The notes below the pieces were generated by a model, which saw nothing but the letters and a program-made list of their open reading frames with translations, was not told where the DNA came from and did no database searches. From Hymenobacter qilianensis (lineage in GTDB: Bacteria; Bacteroidota; Bacteroidia; Cytophagales; Hymenobacteraceae), in contig NZ_CP060784.1 in the NCBI RefSeq assembly GCF_014489555.1, positions 1,178,001 to 1,242,000 of the forward strand: DNA of 64,000 nt, given 5' to 3'. Below, in pieces: positions 58,600 through 64,000 of the stretch. The translations under genes and the position numbers were made by a program. Positions within the stretch are counted from its first letter, which is position 1. The number at the start of each line of letters is the position of its first letter.

Positions 58600-59529
58600 A
58601 TGACCAAAAAAGCTTCTGCCCCTGCCCCAAACGCCAACACCAAAAAAGCGCCGACGCCGATTGATCATCCCACGGCCAAGGACATGAAGAAGCACGCGCA
58701 GAAGCTTCCTTACCCCGCCAAACAAGCCGATATGAAGCTCCAGCCCGGCATGAGCTTCTCCACTTACCGGGCCGCCAATAAGCTGGGGGGCAAAATTGCC
58801 CTCATCACCGGTGCCGACTCTGGTATCGGGCGGGCCGTGGCGGTGGCCTTTGCCATGGAAGGCGCCGACGTAGCCGTGCTCTACAATGAAAATGACGCCG
58901 ACGCCGCCGAAACCCAGCGCCTAGTAGAAGCCCAGCAGCGCAAGTGCCTCCTGCTTCGCCTTGATGTGCGCGACCCCGAGCAGTGCCGCCAGGCCGTGCG
59001 CCGCACCCGCGCCGAGCTCGGTGGTTTGCATATTCTGGTGAATAACGCGGCCTACCAGATGGCCCAGGAAAAGTTTGAAGACATCAGCGAGGAGCAGATT
59101 CGCCGCACCTTCGATACCAATATTCTCGGCTATATCTGGATGGCCCAGGCGGCCTTGCCCCACATGGAAAGCGGCGACTGCATCATCAACACGGGCAGCA
59201 TCGTGGGCCTTACCGGCAACCCCCTTCTCATCGATTATACCGCCACCAAGTCGGCTATTCATGCCTTCACCAAATCGCTGGCTACGCACCTGGGCGAGCG
59301 GAATATCCGGGTTAACTGCGTGGTGCCGGGCCCCGTCTGGACGCCCAACATTCCGGCTACCATGCCTTTAGAGGAAGTTGAGAAGTTTGGCTACGAAGTA
59401 GCGCTTCAGCGCCCCGGCCAGCCCGAGGAACTGGCCCCCGCTTATGTCTTGCTGGCTTCGCAGGACGGCTCTTTTATGACCGGCAGTCTGGTGCACGTTA
59501 CGGGGGGCAAATTATCCAGCGACCAGTAG
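58600..59529 (+). CDS. SDR family oxidoreductase with N-terminal extension
   Basis: The 309-residue protein has a basic/polar N-terminal region (1-60) followed by a classical short-chain dehydrogenase core. The cofactor loop is ALITGADSGIGRAVAVAFA, then LHILVNNAAYQM (NNAG-like), the active-site Ser in NTGSIVGLTG and the YTATK (Tyr-x-x-x-Lys) pair. The motif DSGIGRA and the C-terminal GQPEELAPAYVLLASQDGSFMTGSLVHVTGG place it with YghA/GSP39-type SDRs, aldehyde or polyol reductases often tied to general stress. Two G6-motif copies encode LGGKIA and TGGKLSS. It lies upstream of the GMC operon on the same strand, with a repeat in between. Confidence 0.95.
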   Translation: MTKKASAPAPNANTKKAPTPIDHPTAKDMKKHAQKLPYPAKQADMKLQPGMSFSTYRAANKLGGKIALITGADSGIGRAVAVAFAMEGADVAVLYNENDADAAETQRLVEAQQRKCLLLRLDVRDPEQCRQAVRRTRAELGGLHILVNNAAYQMAQEKFEDISEEQIRRTFDTNILGYIWMAQAALPHMESGDCIINTGSIVGLTGNPLLIDYTATKSAIHAFTKSLATHLGERNIRVNCVVPGPVWTPNIPATMPLEEVEKFGYEVALQRPGQPEELAPAYVLLASQDGSFMTGSLVHVTGGKLSSDQ

Positions 59530-59557
59530 AAAATGTTTTGACGTAGCCAGAACGAGG

Positions 59558-59667
59558 TAGAGACACATAGTTGTGTCTCGTCGTTGAACAACAGGCAACG
59601 CGTCATTCAGGACTACAACTGAGGCTCAGCGGCACTAATGCCAATACTCCAACTATTGCGTCTCTAC
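59558..59667. repeat. Intergenic repeat with GTAGAGAC...GTCTCTAC ends
   Basis: The 110-base element starts GTAGAGACACATAGTTGTGTCTCGTCGTTGAACAAC and ends GTCTCTAC. The first 36 bases match the inverted right end of the element at 4948-5041 with few changes. The remaining 59668-59878 shows no supported gene. Confidence 0.65.
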
Positions 59668-59878
59668 CTCACCTGAACAGTCCAAAGTATAGCTCAGCTA
59701 GCTTCCCAGATCAGCCTAGCTTTCTCCGGCCGGTGACGCACCCCCGCAGATGGCAACCATAAAATCAGCTCAACAGTAAGACAATAGTCGGAAGCAGGCA
59801 TTAAATAACTGGCACAGCGGGAAGTTTTGGCTTCCAGGCAGTTTACTACCTGTAGCTTCCCTAATCAGCTGCTTTGCC

Positions 59879-60495
59879 ATGACTTCTCCGCACTACCCCG
59901 ACGGTACCGTACGTGCCCTGCTCGCCACCGAACTCGTAACCGAGGCTACCCGCACGGCTCTTCAGGAGCGCCTCGACGCGCCAGCCTACGAACCACAGTT
60001 TCTGGAGCCGGCCACGTATGATTTGCTGCGGGCTGTGGCCGCCTGCCTTTTCCCCCAGCCCGATCGCCCCGATGCCCCCATTGAGCTAGCCCCCGGCGTA
60101 GATCAGCGCCTCGCCGCCGGCCGCAGCGACGGTTGGCGCTACGACATAATGCCCCCGACCGCGAAGCGTACCGCATGGGTCTGGGGGGCATTAATCAAAC
60201 TGCCCAAGCGGTGTTTCAGCAGGAATTTCGGGTGCTAACTTCCGATGAGCAAGCCAGCGTGCTTCAACTGGTACAGGAAGGCAAAGCGCCCGGCGAGGCG
60301 TGGGAAACAGTGCCCGCCGAACGGTTTTTCGAAGAAATGCTGGCCGAGCTAACGGAGCTTTATTACGCTCACCCCTTAGCTCAGGAAGAAATCGGGTACG
60401 TGGGCATGGCCGATGCCACCGGCTGGACCCGACTGGGCCTAAACGAGTTGGAGCCCCGCGAACCGGAAGCTATTTCGTCCCAGCCAGGTTTGTAA
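59879..60495 (+). CDS. Gluconate 2-dehydrogenase subunit 3-like protein, frameshifted
   Basis: Read with one added base, the protein is 205 residues and fits the gluconate 2-dehydrogenase subunit 3 family. Seen are ATRTALQERLDAPAYEPQFLEPATYDLLRAVAACLFPQPDRP, GLGGINQTAQAVFQQEF, LTSDEQASVLQLV, FFEEMLAELTELYYAHPLAQEEIGYVGMADATGW. The family is the small partner of a membrane-bound GMC dehydrogenase. The frame breaks at a C5 run (60152-60156); with six C it reads YDIMPPDREAYRMGLGG. No signal peptide is seen, unlike many Tat-exported relatives, so it may stay in the cytoplasm. The catalytic subunit begins 89 bases later on the same strand. Confidence 0.88.
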
Positions 60496-60584
60496 AAACG
60501 AGCTAACTCCCTCTAGAAGCGTGACTCTTTACCCTTTCTCAAGTTACGATTGAACACGCCGCGGCGTATTTCTCAAAGACCATT

Positions 60585-62258
60585 ATGCCCGACGAAGAAG
60601 TAATAGAAGAAGGCGTGTTGAATCCGCTGAAGCAGGAAGTTCAGGATCCTTTGCTAAAGCAGATTATGCAGGAGTCGACATTTGAGCCTGAGCCCCAGCC
60701 CGCCGAAATTCCCCTGCCCACCGATGAGGTCGATTGCCTCGTTATCGGCACCGGAGCGGGCGGTGCGCCGCTGCTGGCGCGGCTGGCTATGGCCGGGTTG
60801 AAAGTGGTAGCGCTGGAGGCCGGCCCCTGGCACGACCCCAAAACTGATTTTGCCACCGATGAGAAAGCCCAGGAATTTCTTTTCTGGAACGACGAGCGCC
60901 TTTCGGCAGGCAAAGACCCCGTGGCCTTCGGCAAAAACAACTCCGGCACCGGCGTCGGCGGCTCTACCCTACACTACACCGCTTACACGCCCCGCGCCCA
61001 CCCCGACGACCTCCACTTAAACCGCGACTTTGGCGTGGGCGTCGACTGGCCGTTTGGCTACGAGGAGCTAGAGTCTTACTATGAGGAGCTAGAGCATTTT
61101 CTGGGCATTTCTGGCCCGACGCCTTACCCCTGGGGCCCCACGCGCCGCCGCGGCTATCCGCTGGCCCCGCTGCCGCTCAATGGGGCCGCGCAGCTGATGG
61201 AGCGAGCTTGTCAACAGCTTGGCATCCAGACTTCTCCCGCAGCCAACGCGGCCTTGTCTGCGCGCTATTATCAGGAGGGCGTGGGCTGGCGCGAGGCCTG
61301 CACCAACCGCGGCTTCTGCCAGGCCGGGTGCAGTACCGGGGCCAAAGCCAGCATGGACGTCACGTTTCTGCCCCTGGCCGTAGCCCACGGCGCCGAAATT
61401 CGCCCTAATTGCTTCGTAACGGAAATTGAGCGCGACGAGCAAGGCCGCGTAACGGGCGTGGTGTACGAGCACAACGGCATCACTCAGCGCCAGCAGTGCC
61501 GCCATTTGTTTATATGCGCTGGCGCCGTTGAAACGCCGCGTTTGTTGCTGCTGAATGAGTTGGCGCTGAGCAGCGGCCACGTGGGGCGCAACTTTATGGC
61601 CCACCCCGGCGTGCAGGTGTGGGGCACTTTCCCCGAGGACATCCGACCCTACAAAGGCATTCCTGGGGGGCTTATTTCCGAGGATACCCACCGCCCGCCG
61701 GACGCCGATTTTGCGGGCGGCTATCTGTTGCAAAGCATTGGCATGATGCCCGTTACGTTTGCCGGCCAGGTAGTGCGGGAGCGCAAGCTCTGGGGGGCAA
61801 AATTGCGCGAGTATATGCGCAACTACAACCACATTGCCGGCATCAACATCCTGGGCGACTGCCTGCCCCACGCCGACAATTTTCTGGAGTTGGCCGAGGA
61901 AAAAGACGCTCGCGGCCTGCCCAAGCCCCGCCTGCACTTCACCAACCACGAAAACGAAATCCGCATGAACCGCCACGCCGAGCAGCTCATGCGCCGCATC
62001 TGGGAAACGGCCGGCGCCACCGATATCTGGGCGTTTCCGCGCTCGGCCCACGTGATCGGTACTGCCCGCATGGGCCTTTCCGGCGACGATGCCGTGGTAA
62101 ACTCCGACGGTCGCGCCTTCGACGTGCCCAACTTATATATCTGCGACAACTCCGTGTTTCCAAGCGCCCTAAGCGTCAATCCAGCCTTGACTATTATGGC
62201 TCTCAGCCTGCGCACCGCCGATAAGTTTTTGGAAAGCGAAAGAAGAAGAGACAATTGA
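60585..62258 (+). CDS. GMC family oxidoreductase (gluconate/2-keto dehydrogenase-like)
   Basis: The 557-residue FAD enzyme has a linker (1-48) and then VDCLVIGTGAGGAPLLARLAMAGLKVVALEAGP, the Rossmann FAD loop. GTGVGGSTLHYTAYTPR is the GMC signature, ACTNRGFCQAGCSTGAKASMDVTFLP carries conserved cysteines, and AGAVETPRLLLLNE follows. The C-terminal catalytic region is AHVIGTARMGLSGDDAVVNSDGRAFDVPNLYICDNSVFPSALSVNPALTIMALSLRTAD with the His and Asn of the GMC active site. It should oxidise a sugar or polyol and pass electrons through its partner. It pairs with the upstream subunit 3 gene. A terminator follows, then a glycoside-hydrolase gene. Confidence 0.95.
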   Translation: MPDEEVIEEGVLNPLKQEVQDPLLKQIMQESTFEPEPQPAEIPLPTDEVDCLVIGTGAGGAPLLARLAMAGLKVVALEAGPWHDPKTDFATDEKAQEFLFWNDERLSAGKDPVAFGKNNSGTGVGGSTLHYTAYTPRAHPDDLHLNRDFGVGVDWPFGYEELESYYEELEHFLGISGPTPYPWGPTRRRGYPLAPLPLNGAAQLMERACQQLGIQTSPAANAALSARYYQEGVGWREACTNRGFCQAGCSTGAKASMDVTFLPLAVAHGAEIRPNCFVTEIERDEQGRVTGVVYEHNGITQRQQCRHLFICAGAVETPRLLLLNELALSSGHVGRNFMAHPGVQVWGTFPEDIRPYKGIPGGLISEDTHRPPDADFAGGYLLQSIGMMPVTFAGQVVRERKLWGAKLREYMRNYNHIAGINILGDCLPHADNFLELAEEKDARGLPKPRLHFTNHENEIRMNRHAEQLMRRIWETAGATDIWAFPRSAHVIGTARMGLSGDDAVVNSDGRAFDVPNLYICDNSVFPSALSVNPALTIMALSLRTADKFLESERRRDN

Positions 62259-62263
62259 ACAAC

Positions 62264-62297
62264 AAACTCCCCTCCTCAGATGAGGAGGGGAGTTTTC
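62264..62297 (+). terminator. Terminator after the GMC gene
   Basis: AAACTCCCCTCCTCA / TGAGGAGGGGAGTTTT is a 15-bp stem with a minimal loop, six bases after the stop. It is only 22 bases before the next start codon, so it may attenuate rather than stop transcription into the hydrolase gene. Confidence 0.88.
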
Positions 62298-62319
62298 GTT
62301 CTACCAGCAGCAACTCATC

Positions 62320-63657
62320 ATGGCTAAAGGATTTCTAACGCACATCATAGATAAGTTCGGTAACGGCGGCTACGAGGGCGACCAATATGGTGGGGCCGGC
62401 GGCCACGACGGTAGCGGCCTGCCCACCGGCACGCCCGGCAACTTCATGTTTGCCACCGGCATCGAGTGCTCATACCCCACCATCGATAACGGCCGCACCC
62501 GCCGCGACTTGCTGGCCGAATGTGGGCACTACGACAACTGGCAAAAAGACTTACAGCTCGTCAAAGACTTGGGCCTTAAAGTACTGCGCTACGGCCTGCC
62601 CTACTACAGCATGCATAAAGGCCCTGGCCGCTACGACTGGGAATTTGCCGATCAGGTGATGGCCGAAATGCAGCGCCTGGGCATCACGCCTATTCTGGAC
62701 TTACTGCATTTCGGCGTGCCCGACTGGCTGGGCAACTTCCAGAACCCCGAGTTGCCCGTCCATTTTGCCGCTTTTGCCGGGGCCGTAGCCAAGCGCTACC
62801 CTTGGGTGCGCTACTACACGCCCATCAACGAAATATTCGTCACAGCCCGCATGAGCGCGAAGGATGGAGCCTGGAATGAGCAGCTGCGCACCGATAAAGG
62901 CTTCGTAACGGCCATGAAGCACCTGGTGGCCGCCAGCATCATGGCCAACCAGAAAATTGCCGAGCAGCGCCCCGACTGCATTATCGTGCAGAGCGAATCG
63001 GCGGAGTATATCCACGAGCTGAGAGCAAGCCCGTGCTCCCAGATTAAGCTCGATAACAAGCTGCGCTTTCTGGCCCTTGACCTCCTCTACGCCCACCACC
63101 CCGACGCCGACGTGCTCACGTATCTGCTCGATAACGGCCTGACTCGCAAGGAGTACGATTGGTTTATGGCCGGTGAGCCGCCCGGCTACCAGATTATGGG
63201 CAACGACTACTACGGCCGCAACGAGAAGATTATTCTGCCCTCTGGCGAAATCTGCACCAGCGTGGATGTGCTGGGCTGGTACAATATCACGCTGGAGTAC
63301 TACAGCCGCTACCGCAAGCCCGTGATGCACACCGAAACCAATGTTTTTGAGGCCAAGGATGCCCCTACCTGGCTCTGGAAACAGTGGGTCAATATTCTCA
63401 GAATGCGGGAAGAAGGCGTGCCGGTGCTAGGCTTCACTTGGTATTCCCTCATCGACCAAGTAGATTGGGACATTGGCCTGACGCGCAAAGTGGGCACCGT
63501 GAACGCCTGCGGCCTCTACGACCTCGACCGCAACCCACGCCCCGTGGCGGCGGCCTACCGGCAGCTACTCCAAGAGTACGGCCAGATTACGATTGTGCCC
63601 CACGGCGAAATGTTCGTAATCACCCCAAAACCAGCCACGTTGAAAGTAGAGATATAA
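62320..63657 (+). CDS. Family 1-type glycoside hydrolase
   Basis: The 445-residue protein resembles GH1 beta-glycosidases: FMFATGIECSYPTI near the start, LVKDLGLKVLRYGLPYYSMH, ITPILDLLHFGVPDWLGNFQNPEL and WVRYYTPINEIFVTARM. The acid/base Glu is in NE (PINEI), and the nucleophile Glu is in KPVMHTETNVF. GVPVLGFTWYSLIDQVDWDIGL resembles the GH1 'WS..DNFEW' end in altered form. No signal peptide is seen, so it acts in the cytoplasm. It likely cleaves beta-glycosides; with the GMC enzyme it may free and oxidise sugars. It diverges from typical GH1 in the N-terminal glycine-rich stretch. Confidence 0.88.
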   Translation: MAKGFLTHIIDKFGNGGYEGDQYGGAGGHDGSGLPTGTPGNFMFATGIECSYPTIDNGRTRRDLLAECGHYDNWQKDLQLVKDLGLKVLRYGLPYYSMHKGPGRYDWEFADQVMAEMQRLGITPILDLLHFGVPDWLGNFQNPELPVHFAAFAGAVAKRYPWVRYYTPINEIFVTARMSAKDGAWNEQLRTDKGFVTAMKHLVAASIMANQKIAEQRPDCIIVQSESAEYIHELRASPCSQIKLDNKLRFLALDLLYAHHPDADVLTYLLDNGLTRKEYDWFMAGEPPGYQIMGNDYYGRNEKIILPSGEICTSVDVLGWYNITLEYYSRYRKPVMHTETNVFEAKDAPTWLWKQWVNILRMREEGVPVLGFTWYSLIDQVDWDIGLTRKVGTVNACGLYDLDRNPRPVAAAYRQLLQEYGQITIVPHGEMFVITPKPATLKVEI

Positions 63658-63679
63658 TAGAAACCGAGCTTACAAGACC

Positions 63680-63704
63680 GTCATGCAGAGCGGCAGCGAA
63701 GCAT
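63680..63704. repeat. Collapsed copy of palindrome A
   Basis: CGTCATGCAGAGCGGCAGCGAAGCATGAC is the left arm joined directly to the terminal CATGAC, with most of the repeat missing. It resembles the short copy at 11200. The surrounding 63658-63881 is AT-rich with no gene seen. Confidence 0.6.
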
Positions 63705-63881
63705 GACAGCCTTAAGGTTTTGAGAGGCTCTACGCTTGATTATGTAATAGGCTTATAAGCAACAAAATAGCAGCTTCTGGAAAGCAACGGTTCGATTAAG
63801 AATGGCATCTTTTATATAAATGCTTAGATTTTCTTAATATCGCAAACCCGAAATTCTTCCACTTTCCAGCCTCCTCTATTT

Positions 63882-64000
63882 ATGCTTTCAACGAGACGAT
63901 TTATTCCTAGCCTGCTATTGGGTTTGGGGGGCTTTTTTGCCCTGAATTCCTGTAGTCAGAAAACTACGTCGGGGGTAGCCGGCGACACAAATGCCCCCAG
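63882..64000 (+). CDS. Lipoprotein, N-terminal fragment
   Basis: The frame opens at ATG 63882 with MLSTRRFIPSLLLGLGGFFALNSC, a lipoprotein signal whose lipobox is ALNSC, and runs off the window after SQKTTSGVAGDTNAP. A G6 run (63926-63931) encodes part of the signal. No domain can be assigned from 39 codons. It probably continues beyond the window on the same strand as the glycoside hydrolase. Confidence 0.72.
   Translation, partial: MLSTRRFIPSLLLGLGGFFALNSCSQKTTSGVAGDTNAP

Overview
The window looks like chromosomal DNA from a Bacteroidota member close to Hymenobacter (order Cytophagales). The evidence is a TonB-dependent receptor with a carboxypeptidase-like N-terminal extension, a type IX secretion (T9SS) substrate with a C-terminal sorting domain, DUF3667, DUF4286, DUF1684, DUF6526 and head-GIN (DUF2807) proteins, a YpdA-type reductase, promoters resembling TAnnTTTG, and moderately high GC. 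No rRNA, tRNA, CRISPR array, prophage or IS transposase was recognised. Mobile-type DNA consists of short palindromic intergenic repeats.

Layout. 0-5 kb: end of a TonB receptor, CDF metal exporter, MFS transporter, small envelope proteins, GNAT acetyltransferase. 5-11.2 kb: prolyl oligopeptidase, then a siderophore-type TonB receptor coupled to a PepSY membrane protein (iron uptake). 11.2-22.8 kb: an unusual co-directional minus-strand cluster of seven genes: MotB/OmpA-like, MotA/TolQ-like with a long cytoplasmic tail, a proline-rich bitopic protein, a 1157-residue actin/Hsp70-fold ATPase, a tubulin-like GTPase, a small membrane protein and a VWA-like lipoprotein. It combines an ion-driven stator pair with an actin-like and a tubulin-like cytomotive protein and is the best candidate for an undescribed system. 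23-31 kb: sugar nucleotidyltransferase, LemA and TPM proteins, DnaQ-type exonuclease, DUF1684, DNA polymerase I, DoxX. 31-41.5 kb: YpdA, SGNH lipoprotein with FadL-type porin, cyanophycinase-like peptidase, voltage-gated-type channel, MgtE and CorA magnesium transporters, ArfB. 41.5-52 kb: M13 peptidase, ACT protein, DUF2807, DUF3667, KASIII, secreted metalloprotease, DUF72. 52-64 kb: RlpA, penicillin acylase, hydrolase, HxlR/Old Yellow Enzyme pair, SDR, and a gluconate-dehydrogenase-like GMC oxidoreductase operon with a glycoside hydrolase.

Two window-wide signals stand out. First, the 11-mer TGGGGGGCAAA (either strand) occurs about 17 times, inside genes in several frames and in intergenic DNA. 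Second, at least nine otherwise intact genes are frameshifted at a five-base G or C run that should be six. Restoring one base gives a full-length protein each time. This is either systematic homopolymer under-calling or real slippage. These genes are given below as full-span CDS with the break marked. Intergenic spaces also carry a family of long palindromes (GTCATGCAGAGCG...) with a conserved GATTAGTA loop, some with a second palindrome family nested inside.
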